From Paenibacillus sp. FSL H3-0469 (GTDB lineage Bacteria > Bacillota > Bacilli > Paenibacillales > Paenibacillaceae), in contig NZ_CP150302.1 of the NCBI RefSeq assembly GCF_038051945.1, positions 3,472,001 to 3,536,000 on the forward strand: 64,000 nt of DNA, given 5' to 3'. Positions within the stretch are counted from its first letter, which is position 1. Every line of letters starts with the position of its first letter. The translations under genes were made by a program, and so were the position numbers. Positions 44,098 to 56,353 of the stretch are shown here, one piece after another. The notes below the pieces were generated by a model. It did no database searches, was not told where the DNA came from, and was given only the letters and a program-made list of their open reading frames with translations.

Positions 44098-44843
44098 TTA
44101 ATTACAGCGGGCTACCATCATAATCTCCATGCTCTCGAGCTGTAAGGGGTGATTCCCGAATTGGCCTGGGTTGCAGCCATATGCGGCCTCTACTGCGAAC
44201 CCTTCACTCTCCAGAAGCATCTGTAATTCCCGGAAGGTAAAAGCGGTAGTATAAATCAATACCTCTTTGGATTCACCCTCGGGGCTGTGGATCTCTTCTT
44301 TATCGATTACGGTGCAGGAATACGGGTCAAATAACGACTCATCCTGTATACGCCGGGCTAAGTTAAGCGCATTAATTACCGTAAGAACAAATAGAGAACC
44401 CGGCTTCAGCGCCCGATGAACTCCTCTAAGGACCTTCCGGTGATTCTCTTCACTCCCCGCCAGTCCAAAGCCCCCTCACACAGGCAAATCGCACCATCGA
44501 ATTCCTGCTCAAACGTTAACTCGCGGGCATCCGCCGCCAGAAATGCTGCCGGCAGCTTCTCCTTCGCAGCCTCCCGATTCGCGTGCCTGATAAATTCCGC
44601 AGAAATATCCACGCCTACTGTTCTAATTCCATGCCGGGCCAACTCCAGACTATGCCGCCCCGGACCACAGCCAATATCCAGGATGCGGGTACCCTGCCGC
44701 AGATTCATTAACTCCATTAAAAAGTCTGCTTCCTGCGTCGTTCCCTGGGCGAAACCGTATTTCAAATACTGCTCCCGCATGAAATCTCCGATGGCTTCAT
44801 AATAATCCCCACTGTACTCAAAGTCTGCTTGCGTATTCTTCAA
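44098..44843 (-). pseudogene. Class I SAM-dependent methyltransferase broken by a one-base frameshift
   Basis: The open frame (44843-44406) has motif I ILDIGCGPGRHSLELA, GVDISAEFI and CLCEGA, then drifts into LDWRGVKRITGRS and stops at 145 residues. In the +1-corrected frame the sequence continues FGLAGSEEENHR-like: FGLAGSEENHRKVLRGVHRALKPG..., through FTFRELQMLLESEGF and ends IMMVARCN at TAA 44100-44098. The break is at GCTTTGG (about 44473-44479), where one missing T (GCTTTTGG) would restore a normal 248-residue protein. Either a recent inactivation or an assembly/sequencing error in a homopolymer. The terminator after the restored stop is intact. Confidence 0.9.
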
Positions 44844-45050
44844 AAGCTATCCCTCCGTATCTGTTGTGCCTACACGGAAGTGGATTGGCGTGACAGCTTA
44901 ACCCCTTCCGTGTCCCGAATGACAACGTTCAGCCTGTCAGCGCTTCTATTCATAAGTTCACTCGCTTTCCTTATTATGTAACTTCAGGGTAGACAATCGG
45001 AGCCGGGGAGTCAAAAGAAAGAACCGTTATACTCATTCTGTACGGTTAAC

Positions 45051-45716
45051 TTAACGAATCTCCCGGACCTTCAACCCCGCTGAAGCATCCAGCATAACCT
45101 CACAGACATCTGTTTTAATCGTTAGCGGATGCGGATAAGCTTCCTCCTGGTCAGACATGAACCAGACCCGGCCTTGCTTCACAGCAATAATCAGCCCGTG
45201 CTCGTCACCTGCGGCGGCGAACTGGCTACTGTAATCCCGCCAAGGAACGATCCCTACCCGGGATAACTTGAGCAGTGCCTCCTCTGCATCGGCTACAGGC
45301 AGACCGATCTCACTTACACATAACAGGCTGGCCGGAGAAAAAACTTCATTGGTGGAATTGTTCAGATTGTGCCGGGCAATCAGCTCTACAATATTACCTG
45401 CCGGATCATAGAAATAGATGGAATCGGCATTCCAGGACTCAAAGTGAACGACTTTCTGGCCCTCATTAGGAATGACAGATACCTTCGGAATAACCCACCT
45501 CAACGCTTCCTCTATCTGGTTCTCAGGGATGTTGAACGCAAAATGATATTTCGGCTGTCTGCCTGGGTCAGACTCTTTGAAGGTTAGAGTGGAATCACCC
45601 ACTTGTACACTGAAGGACGCCGGATGTTCCCGGACTACTGTCAGCCCAATAGTATTCTCATAAAAGTCTTTCATTCCTTTCAAGGAATGGGTCTGCATTT
45701 CTACTTCTCTTATCAT
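45051..45716 (-). CDS. VOC-superfamily (glyoxalase-like) protein
   Basis: 221 residues. First VOC half (1-115): MKDFYENTIGLTVVREHPASFSVQVGD, KYHFAFNIPE and SIYFYDPAGNIVELIAR, with His and Glu in the metal-ligand places. The second half (130-221: VSEIGLPVADAEEALLKLSRVG) is a weaker repeat of the fold. Members are dioxygenases, lyases or resistance proteins; the substrate is unknown. Single gene. Confidence 0.8.
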   Translation of the reverse strand: MIREVEMQTHSLKGMKDFYENTIGLTVVREHPASFSVQVGDSTLTFKESDPGRQPKYHFAFNIPENQIEEALRWVIPKVSVIPNEGQKVVHFESWNADSIYFYDPAGNIVELIARHNLNNSTNEVFSPASLLCVSEIGLPVADAEEALLKLSRVGIVPWRDYSSQFAAAGDEHGLIIAVKQGRVWFMSDQEEAYPHPLTIKTDVCEVMLDASAGLKVREIR

Positions 45717-45897
45717 TTCGGATCACCTCTGTTTGTGGCATAACAGCCAGATCTTTGCTTCCATGGTATCCATGCAGAGAATTGAAGTCAAACCCGCATC
45801 TGCAACTTCTGCACAGCAACCGCGTCCATAATAATATGGAAAATCTATCTATTCTCTGAAAACAATAGGACAATTGAACACAACAGGAGGTTTATGT

Positions 45898-47304
45898 ATG
45901 CGCTTTATGGCAGCAATTGTGCTGGCGGCGGCTCTGCTCTCAGGGTGTCAGGGAGCAGACAAGGAAGCTGTGAACAGCTCCTCTTCATCCCCGTTCACAG
46001 CTTCCCCGGCCCCTTCCTCACAGACTGAAGTATCACCCACAGCTACTTCAGCCACACCTTCCGCTCCAGCACCTTCAAGCGAGGAGGAGCCGCTGCTCTA
46101 TATTGAGCAATTGAGAATTATCGGCGGAGGCGGACAAGTGATACAGGTGAAGTCGAACAGCGATATCGATAAACAATCATTGGAGCAAGCATTGAAAAAT
46201 AGTCTGCAGACCAGTGATCCCGAAGCAGAATTCCGCTACACACTGGAATGGGAGTCCCCGCGGTTTGTGCAAATCCGCCTGCATCTGGATGAGAGCAGCG
46301 CCTGGTCCGGGACATTCAATCTGGATGAAGCCCTCACCGCAGACGGGCGCAAGTATGCCAGCACCGAGCAGCCGTACCGTAACACGGTTGTCGTCAGGGC
46401 CCAAGCTGGTCAAGGCAGCCTGCTATTCCAGGGCATCACCTCTGGCACCCGGCGCGTAGTACCTGCCTGGAACACGGGCTGGATCAAGTCCGTTCAGACT
46501 ACCGAATCCTCCGCTCCCTCCTATCTGTTCTACGGGCAGGAGAAGCATCAATTGGTGCAAGCCCTGAAGGGCGAGGCGCTGGAGATTCCGGCTTGGCCCC
46601 AGGAGAAGGATGCCTACGGTAATGACTACGGTTACCATGAGATGTATTCTGACCGCTTCTATTCGGGCTTCACTTATATGATCTCAGGCAATAAAACGCT
46701 GTATCGGGTAGACCTGAAGAACTTCACCCGCGAGAAGCTTCATGTGTTCGACAAGCCAGTCTACGGCATGTCCTCCTCACCTGACGGTAAGCGTATCGCT
46801 GTATTAACCGCACACGACGAGTTCATTGGCCCTGCGGCAGACTTGACGGTGCTGGATCAGAAGGGGAAAATACTGCATTCCAAGGAGAATGCCTCCTTCA
46901 TCTCCCACAGTGACGGCTTCCTGTTCGTATATTCTCTGACTTGGGGGGATGATTCGCATCTGCTTCTTCCCGCAGACAGAGGTGAGGAGAACCCTCTCGG
47001 CCAAATCCGCTACAATACCGGGAACGGAGACTCTTCGGTTATGCAGGATGAGCGCATCACGGACCAAGTAAAACAGGATATTTCGGAGCATGAGCGGCAG
47101 CTGCGAAGTGACTTTCTCTTCACTGAACTCCACTGGTCACTGGACAACCGATTCGCAGCCTTCAAATCCGGCACAGGCGCCATTCAGGTCTACGACACAC
47201 AAGAGCGGACCTTCACCTTCGTCTCCGCAGGCACACTGCTGGACTGGATGCCGGATGGAACGCTGGCCTGGGCGGATGCCGGGGATCATGTGTATACTTT
47301 TTAA
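45898..47304 (+). CDS. Lipoprotein with beta-propeller-like C-terminal region
   Basis: Start at 45898 because AGGAGG lies seven bases upstream; 468 residues. Lipobox LLSGC (Cys17), Ser/Thr/Pro-rich tether to about 60. Residues 65-190 form a beta-rich domain (LRIIGGGGQVIQVKSN...), and from about 205 there are blade-like repeats (GKRIAVLTAHDEF, VYSLTWGDDSHLLL, LHWSLDNRFAAFKSG, TLLDWMPDGTLAWAD), as in TolB/WD40-like propellers. No catalytic motif. Its stop abuts the stop of the convergent methyltransferase gene. Confidence 0.8.
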   Translation: MRFMAAIVLAAALLSGCQGADKEAVNSSSSSPFTASPAPSSQTEVSPTATSATPSAPAPSSEEEPLLYIEQLRIIGGGGQVIQVKSNSDIDKQSLEQALKNSLQTSDPEAEFRYTLEWESPRFVQIRLHLDESSAWSGTFNLDEALTADGRKYASTEQPYRNTVVVRAQAGQGSLLFQGITSGTRRVVPAWNTGWIKSVQTTESSAPSYLFYGQEKHQLVQALKGEALEIPAWPQEKDAYGNDYGYHEMYSDRFYSGFTYMISGNKTLYRVDLKNFTREKLHVFDKPVYGMSSSPDGKRIAVLTAHDEFIGPAADLTVLDQKGKILHSKENASFISHSDGFLFVYSLTWGDDSHLLLPADRGEENPLGQIRYNTGNGDSSVMQDERITDQVKQDISEHERQLRSDFLFTELHWSLDNRFAAFKSGTGAIQVYDTQERTFTFVSAGTLLDWMPDGTLAWADAGDHVYTF

Positions 47305-48060
47305 CTATACTTCTCCCCAAAAAATCTCAGTTTCATATTCGAAGGGAACCACACCGTGTTGATTATGCCTGTCAAATATATTTTGCAGCTCTGTCATCAT
47401 CGGCTTGTAATTCGGATGCCCCGGAACAGGGCTATAGGAGGAGGATAACAGCCGGCCGCTCAGACCCGCGAAATCGAACTCCTGAGTCATTTCAAACTGG
47501 CTTTTATGCATCGTATTCTCTTTGAAAAAAGAGCGAAGTATCGCCGGAGAAATGTTTTTATGATTCACTTGTTCATAGTCGGTTCCGTAGGTGCGAAGCA
47601 GTTGATCGTACTCTTCACGAAATGAAGTACCCTGTGTAAGCCGGGAATTCCATAGGAGTATGACTTTCCCGCCAGGCTGTAGTATTCTGCGGAACTCCGT
47701 TTGCGCGGCTGCTTGGTCAAACCAGTGAAATGCCTGAGCACAGACAATAAAATCAACCGACCGATCCGGTAACCCGGTAGCTTCCGCCGACCCTGATCTG
47801 CTCTGAAAATTCGGATTGCTGTGGAGCCTTTGCTCTGCGGCTTCACGCATAGCCTTATTGGGCTCGACCGCGATTACATTGCTGCCGCGTTCCAGAAGCA
47901 GCTTGGACAGGCTCCCTGTGCCTGAACCGATATCTGCTATTTTACTGTTCAGGCGCAGACCAATATAGTCGTACAAATAATCAATAGCCTCTTGCGGATA
48001 GCTCGGGCGGTACTTCAAATAGGAATCGACCCGGTTCGAAAACCTTTCACCACTGTTCAT
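47305..48060 (-). CDS. Class I SAM-dependent methyltransferase (Methyltransf_11 type)
   Basis: 251 residues. SAM-binding motif I IADIGSGTGSLSKLLLERG (about 40-58), acidic end of strand 2 VIAVEPNKAMREAA, motif II/post II VDFIVCAQAFHWFDQ and LQPGGKVILLWNSR. It resembles Paenibacillus small-molecule methyltransferases with the FHWFD signature. Substrate unknown. It follows a small membrane-protein gene by 14 bp, with AGGAGAG as ribosome site, so the two form an operon. Confidence 0.88.
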   Translation of the reverse strand: MNSGERFSNRVDSYLKYRPSYPQEAIDYLYDYIGLRLNSKIADIGSGTGSLSKLLLERGSNVIAVEPNKAMREAAEQRLHSNPNFQSRSGSAEATGLPDRSVDFIVCAQAFHWFDQAAAQTEFRRILQPGGKVILLWNSRLTQGTSFREEYDQLLRTYGTDYEQVNHKNISPAILRSFFKENTMHKSQFEMTQEFDFAGLSGRLLSSSYSPVPGHPNYKPMMTELQNIFDRHNQHGVVPFEYETEIFWGEV

Positions 48061-48074
48061 CGCTGTTCACTCTC

Positions 48075-48323
48075 CTATTTTGTATTTTTCGGAAACCCGT
48101 ATACGAATAGTATCACACCAATTAACGTAAGAATGGGCACAAAGATATTATCAAAGAAGCCGGCGATATGGATTTTAGGCTGTACATCGTACATTTGCGC
48201 TTGGTATAACGCAGAAATTTCATGAACGCGGGCGATCATAGTCCCTACACGTTCGATCGTGTAGATTAACCCGGCAGCAATCAGAAAGGCCGCCCCTAGT
48301 TTTCGGTATAAGTTGTTGCCCAT
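48075..48323 (-). CDS. Small two-helix membrane protein
   Basis: 82 residues: MGNNLYRKLGAAFLIAAGLIYTIERVG with one membrane helix (9-24), a soluble loop with conserved-looking aromatic residues, and a second helix (IFVPILTLIGVILFVYGF). It ends in Lys/Asn. No family recognised. Upstream partner of the methyltransferase gene in the same operon. Confidence 0.75.
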   Translation of the reverse strand: MGNNLYRKLGAAFLIAAGLIYTIERVGTMIARVHEISALYQAQMYDVQPKIHIAGFFDNIFVPILTLIGVILFVYGFPKNTK

Positions 48324-48362
48324 GGAATATTATGCCTCCTCTACTCTTGTGGAATGATTTAG

Positions 48363-49478
48363 TTACGGTTTCACCACTCCGCCCGGAAGCTCGGAAGCCG
48401 GCGGCCAGACGATGGTGCCGCTGCGGTTCATGTACCCTCTGATTTCCTCGCGTGTATCCGGAACCAGCATGGTGATTTCCGCCAACTCGCCGTTGAACGA
48501 ATGAGCCCAATAGAGCTGCGGCTTGACCACGAAGCGGCCGGAGGTATTAATATAGCCGAACCTCTGTCCCGGGCTGGCCGGAGCCAGACCGCCCTTGAAC
48601 AAGCCTCCGGCCGTAAAGCCCTGAATGACTTTGGCGCCCTTCTTATTAATATAGAAGGTAACTCCATTGCGCTCGACGAACGCCAATCCTTCCGAGAACG
48701 GCTGGGCCATGCTGAACTGCGGTTTGATCAGGTAGTTGCCCTTTTTGTCGATGTAGCCGTACTTCCCGTTCACATAGACCACTGCCGCCCCATTGGAGAA
48801 CGGAGTGGCGTAATCATACCGTGGTGTAATGAGCAGCTTACCCTTGGTGTCGATATAGCCGCATTTGCCGCCAACGGCAAGCGTAACGGCTGCCATCCCT
48901 TCGGAGAAATCAGACGTAAAGCTATACCGGTACGGAACGATAAGCTCGCCCTTGGTGTTAATGTATCCTGAGGCTTTGCCCATGTTGACCCGGGCCAGGC
49001 CTTCAGAGAAATTAAATGCCCGGACGTAGATTGGCTGTATGGCTACCTTGCCTTGGCTGTCGATATACCCGTAACGGGTCGCCGTGGCCCCGCCAGCGAG
49101 TTGAACCTTCGCTGTATACAGCGCACGGTCATTGTACAGAATACCGGCGTCTCTCAGCTTATATTCGAACAGCTTTTTGCCGGCGGAGCTGAAATAATAT
49201 TGCTTTTTGGCCGCGTGGTCCTCGACATATACTGTTCCTCCGGGCATTCCTGAATATCCGCATCCGTCGTATACCGCTTCGATAACAACCTTGCCTTTGC
49301 CGTTGATGAAGCCGTATTTCCCGTTCACTTCAACCGGATATAATTGATCGGCTGTCTTGGCCTGCACAGTACCAGCTCCGGCAGCCTGGGCCTTGTCCTG
49401 CGATTGCGATGGACCCGCTACACTTGCACTGAACACCATCGTCGTCATTAGTAGGGTAAAAGCCAGCTTTTTAAACAC
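48363..49478 (-). CDS. Secreted WG-repeat protein
   Basis: 371 residues with signal peptide (about 1-27, ending SVAGPS). About seven WG repeats follow, with phase YGYID-x-GKxxIxPxYxxAxxFSEGLAxV: examples VNGKYGFINGKGKVVIEAVYD, RYGYIDSQGKVAIQPIYV, KCGYIDTKGKLLITPRYD, KYGYIDKKGNYLIKPQFS, RFGYINTSGRFVVKPQLY. WG repeats form beta domains thought to bind proteins or the envelope; the function is not known. Start ATG behind a GAGAGTG site. Confidence 0.9.
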   Translation of the reverse strand: MFKKLAFTLLMTTMVFSASVAGPSQSQDKAQAAGAGTVQAKTADQLYPVEVNGKYGFINGKGKVVIEAVYDGCGYSGMPGGTVYVEDHAAKKQYYFSSAGKKLFEYKLRDAGILYNDRALYTAKVQLAGGATATRYGYIDSQGKVAIQPIYVRAFNFSEGLARVNMGKASGYINTKGELIVPYRYSFTSDFSEGMAAVTLAVGGKCGYIDTKGKLLITPRYDYATPFSNGAAVVYVNGKYGYIDKKGNYLIKPQFSMAQPFSEGLAFVERNGVTFYINKKGAKVIQGFTAGGLFKGGLAPASPGQRFGYINTSGRFVVKPQLYWAHSFNGELAEITMLVPDTREEIRGYMNRSGTIVWPPASELPGGVVKP

Positions 49479-49563
49479 CTGTGGTTCACTCTCCTCAGAG
49501 GCTATTTTCCATTCTTTATGTATAGACGGCGATTGTACCGGTTTTGTTGTGCAATATTTGGAA

Positions 49564-49616
49564 GAAAAAAATAGGGCTGTCCCAAGCAGCCTCTCATGGC
49601 TACCGGGACAACCCTT
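49564..49616 (-). terminator. Terminator of the beta-glucoside operon
   Basis: Minus strand AGGGTTGTCCC...GGGACAGCCCT helix followed by ATTTTTTT, about 15 bp past the bglA stop. It may also work weakly on the plus strand (CCCTTTTG). Confidence 0.85.
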
Positions 49617-49628
49617 TTGTAATTACAA

Positions 49629-51041
<1,413 letters not shown>

Positions 51042-51062
51042 TTATTCCTCCTCTGTCTTCGA

Positions 51063-52952
<1,890 letters not shown>

Positions 52953-52974
52953 CTATACTGCCAAAAATGGGCAT

Positions 52975-53034
52975 AAAAAAAACCTAAACGAAAGTTGTAG
53001 ATCACACCGGTGTGATCCACATCTCGTTTAGGTA
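52975..53034 (-). terminator. Conditional terminator of the bgl antitermination switch
   Basis: Minus strand: ACCTAAACGAGATGTGGATC helix arms pairing with GATCTACAACTTTCGTTTAGG, around a CACCGGTG centre, then TTTTTTTT. Its 5' arm overlaps the 3' end of the RAT, so the two structures exclude each other. Confidence 0.95.
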
Positions 53035-53059
53035 TCGCCTGCTTCAGCAGTAACAATCC
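53031..53059 (-). promoter_or_regulatory. Ribonucleic antiterminator (RAT) for the LicT/BglG protein
   Basis: Minus strand GGATTGTTACTGCTGAAGC followed by AGGCGATACC: closely matches the LicT/SacY-type RAT consensus (GGATTGTTACTG...GGCAAAACC). Binding by the CAT domain of the upstream antiterminator stops formation of the overlapping terminator and lets transcription enter bglP. Confidence 0.95.
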
Positions 53060-53128
53060 TTAGATTTAAGTTGTGACTCCAATATAGCGGATTAGGTAAT
53101 CGTTTGCAAGCCCTTTCTTGCTTCCTTT

Positions 53129-53986
53129 TTAATCCAACGGGTTCATATCTCTTGAAGTAACCCGCTGAATATGAATCGTCAGATACACCTTCTCGTCGAT
53201 GGACATGGCGTTCCCGTAGGTCTCTTCCAGGTAATGATTAATCTTATTCGTACATGCAAAAGCCTGCGGAAATTTCACCTTAATCTGGTCGTACAGGAAA
53301 TTGTCGCCGGATGCGGACCGCTCCTGTTCCCCGCTGATCATACGCTGGAGGAAATACTGGAGATGAGTGAGGAACCGGGAGTAGTTGAACGAATTCTCGT
53401 TAAGCTTGACCTGATATTCGTCCGCCAGAATACCAAAGATATCGCTCATCGCCTTGGTCACCTCGACCGTCCGCTGCATCTCCTGCCCATCCTGACGGGC
53501 ATTCACGAAGTGCATCGCAATGAAGCTCGCCTCATCCTGATCCATCTCGATGTCAAAGTGCTTGTGGATCAGACTCAGCGCGTGTACGCCAATAGCGAAC
53601 TCCTTGGGGTAGAACCGCTTGATCTGCCAGAACAGCGCGTTCTTCAGATTCATCGACTTCCGGTAGCGGGCAATCGCAAAATGAATATGGTCAATTAACG
53701 TGATATATATATTGTCATTGAAGATGTCGCCCATATCGGCCTTGGCATAGGCAATAATCTCATCGGCCAGCGAGAAATATTCAGCCGAGGTCTCACCGAT
53801 CAGATCAATCAATTTGCGGGGTACCTTCTCGGGCTTCAGCATGAAGGTCTTCTCAATCCGTTCCTCTTCGACCCGCTGGCCCGGCTTCTTCTTAAAGCCT
53901 AACCCGTTCCCAATGACAACGTATTCATGTCCGACCTGATCTTCAGCCCGAATGACATTGTTATTGAAAATCTGCCGGATAATCAT
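53129..53986 (-). CDS. licT: LicT/BglG-family transcription antiterminator
   Basis: 285 residues. CAT RNA-binding domain 1-55 (MIIRQIFNNNVIRAED, VVIGNGLGFKKKPG), PRD1 about 65-170 with His in LIDHIHFAIAR and SLIHKHF, and PRD2 about 175-285 with His in FIAMHFVNAR and LTIHIQRV. Phosphorylation of PRD1 by EIIBgl inactivates it; PRD2 phosphorylation by HPr activates it. First gene of the operon, with the RAT 70 bp after its stop. Start ATG with GAGGTG upstream. Confidence 0.95.
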   Translation of the reverse strand: MIIRQIFNNNVIRAEDQVGHEYVVIGNGLGFKKKPGQRVEEERIEKTFMLKPEKVPRKLIDLIGETSAEYFSLADEIIAYAKADMGDIFNDNIYITLIDHIHFAIARYRKSMNLKNALFWQIKRFYPKEFAIGVHALSLIHKHFDIEMDQDEASFIAMHFVNARQDGQEMQRTVEVTKAMSDIFGILADEYQVKLNENSFNYSRFLTHLQYFLQRMISGEQERSASGDNFLYDQIKVKFPQAFACTNKINHYLEETYGNAMSIDEKVYLTIHIQRVTSRDMNPLD

Positions 53987-54074
53987 GGTGCTTCACCTCT
54001 TCTGTATGCTCCCTGAAAATATATCCTAAGATAACACAGTGGTGTTAGAAAAGACAAGAGGCGGGGGCTTATGT

Positions 54075-54416
54075 TCATTTGGAACGTATTGGTACTACAA
54101 TGGTAGCTACGAATTGAACCAATAGAATCAGAAAAAATACGTTCCAAATGCTCGGAATGGATGCCATTGCCAAGTAGAATGAATAGGGTGCCAGCCAGAT
54201 CCAAGAAATGGCCATGAACACGCGAAGACCAAGCCAGATTGAAATGGTCATGAAGGCTGAAGGTACTATGAGCATGAGAAGCACAATCACTTGTGTGCTG
54301 CTGGATGCCGCCTGATCACTGTATGGGTTAGCAAACAGAAACAGAAAACTTAGTCCAATGCCCAGCAGGGATAAGAAAAAGGCTGACCACTTTATCCCAG
54401 GACTCAAATGCCTCAC
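54075..54416 (-). CDS. Small four-helix membrane protein
   Basis: 113 residues, nearly all membrane helices: SAFFLSLLGIGLSFLFLFANP, VIVLLMLIVPSAFMTISIWLGL, WIWLAPYSFYLAMASIP and VFFLILLVQFVATIVVPI. No family recognised. It starts 9 bp after the stalk-domain protein gene, so the two are likely co-transcribed. Confidence 0.72.
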   Translation of the reverse strand: MRHLSPGIKWSAFFLSLLGIGLSFLFLFANPYSDQAASSSTQVIVLLMLIVPSAFMTISIWLGLRVFMAISWIWLAPYSFYLAMASIPSIWNVFFLILLVQFVATIVVPIRSK

Positions 54417-54425
54417 CCCTTTTGT

Positions 54426-55301
54426 TTACTGAGGATAATAATCAGAGAATCCCGAAATCAGAACTCTAGAACCCTTAGTGACGCTGTCCACCTTCCAAGT
54501 TCCGTTCGCGAATATTAGCGAGACTGTCCGATCCTCTGCATATTGATCTTCACCTGTAAGACCATTCGCTACTATTACAGATTGTGAAATTGTGGCAGAA
54601 TTCTTACTGGTATAAATAGGTGAAGTGACAGGCGTTTCATAAGTACCCGCTGTTTTCAATCCTTTGTTCTGAGTAATAGACTTAATTAATTTATCCGTAA
54701 AGTACGGTTTAAAGGTTGAATTTACACTCTTAATTGAAGATACATTTGAGGCTTGATTTAATTTATCAGATAGAAGTTTCAAACGTGCTTCAGAAATTTT
54801 ATTCTTTTCCGGAATTTGAATAGACGGGGTCTCCATATGAACAACCAATCCTTTGTTGCCCATTGTTACTGTAGCTTGTTTAGACAGTTGGTTCCACATT
54901 ACCGTTGCCCCTAACGACTGACTAACAAAACGAAGAGGAACATAAGTGGTTCCATTGATGACTTGTGTAGCAGTATCCAAATCGACATATTTCTGTGCTG
55001 GTGTATCTGGAGCTTCACTTGAGGGAGCAGATTCAATAATCACACGTTTGAAATTTGCTGCAAGCCATATCGTCGAATTCCCGGTTTTGATTTTAACAAC
55101 TTTATCTGTTTGAAACCATTCCACGCTTGCGTCAAGATTTTCGGAGACAGCACGTAAGGGGATTAAGACTCGGCCGTTGTTTATTTGACCATTGTTAATC
55201 GTTGTAGATGTTTGTGCCTCTGCCGCATAACTAGACCCAGGTGTTAAAGGTAGCATAAGAAATGCTGATGAAATCAATGCGATTGTCCATTTTTTTATCA
55301 T
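54426..55301 (-). CDS. Secreted protein with copper-amine-oxidase-N-type stalk domain
   Basis: Start at 55301 because AGGAGG lies seven bases upstream and a signal peptide then begins at once (MIKKWTIALISSAFLMLPLT...SYA); 291 residues. Stalk domain (PF07833-like) about 40-150: GRVLIPLRAVSENLDASVEW, KTGNSTIWLAANF, TYVPLRFVSQSLGATVMWN. The C-terminal part (190-291) is an alpha/beta domain resembling small SnoaL/NTF2-like or lipoprotein modules (TVSLIFANGTWKVDSVTK). Such proteins are common, poorly understood envelope proteins in Paenibacillus. A/T-rich compared with the neighbours. Confidence 0.85.
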   Translation of the reverse strand: MIKKWTIALISSAFLMLPLTPGSSYAAEAQTSTTINNGQINNGRVLIPLRAVSENLDASVEWFQTDKVVKIKTGNSTIWLAANFKRVIIESAPSSEAPDTPAQKYVDLDTATQVINGTTYVPLRFVSQSLGATVMWNQLSKQATVTMGNKGLVVHMETPSIQIPEKNKISEARLKLLSDKLNQASNVSSIKSVNSTFKPYFTDKLIKSITQNKGLKTAGTYETPVTSPIYTSKNSATISQSVIVANGLTGEDQYAEDRTVSLIFANGTWKVDSVTKGSRVLISGFSDYYPQ

Positions 55302-55382
55302 AATATTTCCTCCTCTTAAATAATTCACCACAAAACACTCTCACGCATCTGATTTCTCTATGCAAATAGAATTCAGTCAAAC

Positions 55383-55440
55383 AAAAACTCCCCATACAGC
55401 AACAGGCTTTATTATCTCACCTGTCTACCATATGGGGAGC
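55383..55440 (-). terminator. Terminator of the VOC gene
   Basis: Minus strand GCTCCCCATATGGTAGACAGG...CCTGTTGCTGTATGGGGAG followed by TTTTTG, 38 bp past the stop at 55478. Confidence 0.88.
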
Positions 55441-55477
55441 ACATCAGTGCAGAAACACTGTCATCTTATGTTGCGGA

Positions 55478-55846
55478 TTAGCCTTTACTATGCAGAGTAA
55501 TCAGGTAACCGTCCGGATCAGCAAAGGTAAAGGTACGTCCGAAGGGGCCGTCGATGGGTTCGGATGTAATTTTCACGCCTGCTGCTGCGAGTTTATCGTG
55601 AATGTCTTGCGCATCTGGAGCATAGAGCCATAGCGCAACACCAAGTCCAGGCTGAGTCCCCTTACTGAGTTCGACTCCCGGCAGGAGGTCACGAAGTGCA
55701 AATGCAATAGGCTTGGTGTCAAAAACCACCGCATGAGGCGGGCCCGCCTGTGAACGGATGAGTCCAAGATAGTGTTGATAAAATTCAGCAGAGCCTTCAA
55801 GATCGCTCACCTGAAGTGAGATGAAATCGGGTCCAATGACTGACAT
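55478..55846 (-). CDS. VOC-family protein (glyoxalase/bleomycin-resistance type)
   Basis: 122 residues, one complete VOC unit: ISLQVSDLEGSAEFYQHYLGL, GLGVALWLYAPDAQDIHDKLAAAG and PFGRTFTFADPDGYLITLHS. Metal-ligand positions are only partly filled (Gln in the first strand, His near the end), so it may bind rather than convert its ligand. Single gene. Confidence 0.85.
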   Translation of the reverse strand: MSVIGPDFISLQVSDLEGSAEFYQHYLGLIRSQAGPPHAVVFDTKPIAFALRDLLPGVELSKGTQPGLGVALWLYAPDAQDIHDKLAAAGVKITSEPIDGPFGRTFTFADPDGYLITLHSKG

Positions 55847-55954
55847 AATATAGCCTCCTAATATTCGCGTTTGTAGGTTAATATAGTCTTCATTATACCC
55901 ACCCTTCCTGACAACGTTATGTCAGTAGCGTTCTATCTGTGCTCCCGGCTTGGT

Positions 55955-56353
55955 TCAGCCTTGTCTCCTCCAGACGCCTCCTGCACAAGCGGTAAATCCG
56001 CATCCGGTGTAAAAGGACGTATGCTTGGTATCGTAGGTCAGGGTTACAATCTCCAACCCGACATGCTCCGCTTCCTGAAGTAATCTCTTTACCAGGGCTT
56101 GCCCCAATCCCTTCCTCTGAAATTCAGGATGCACGAGGATGTCCTCCATATAGCCATGCTGCAAGCCCATTCCAGCAACATAACCGAACGCTATTAGCTG
56201 CTGGCTTTGTTCATCCCTCACGCCTGCCCAGAAGTTGCAGCGCTCGAATACAGCAGGGTAATCCGCCTGCCTGCCCTCCCACCCCACGAGTTCCCTTAAC
56301 ACTGGTACTTCATGCGGTTCGATCAGGAGATTGATGATGATCTCAAGGTTCAT
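55955..56353 (-). CDS. GNAT-family N-acetyltransferase
   Basis: 132 residues. GNAT core with GYMEDILVHPEFQRKGLGQALVKRLLQEA (acetyl-CoA loop QRKGLG) and LTYDTKHTSFYTGCGF. Its ATG overlaps the TGA of the CPT-like gene by four bases, with AAAAGGAG inside that gene's end, so the two are co-translated. Substrate unknown. Confidence 0.85.
   Translation of the reverse strand: MNLEIIINLLIEPHEVPVLRELVGWEGRQADYPAVFERCNFWAGVRDEQSQQLIAFGYVAGMGLQHGYMEDILVHPEFQRKGLGQALVKRLLQEAEHVGLEIVTLTYDTKHTSFYTGCGFTACAGGVWRRQG

Noticed and set aside
43890..44405. Apparent 500-bp gene-free gap after the short methyltransferase frame.
   Set aside because: Most of it is the out-of-frame 3' part of that methyltransferase, so it is not an intergenic region.
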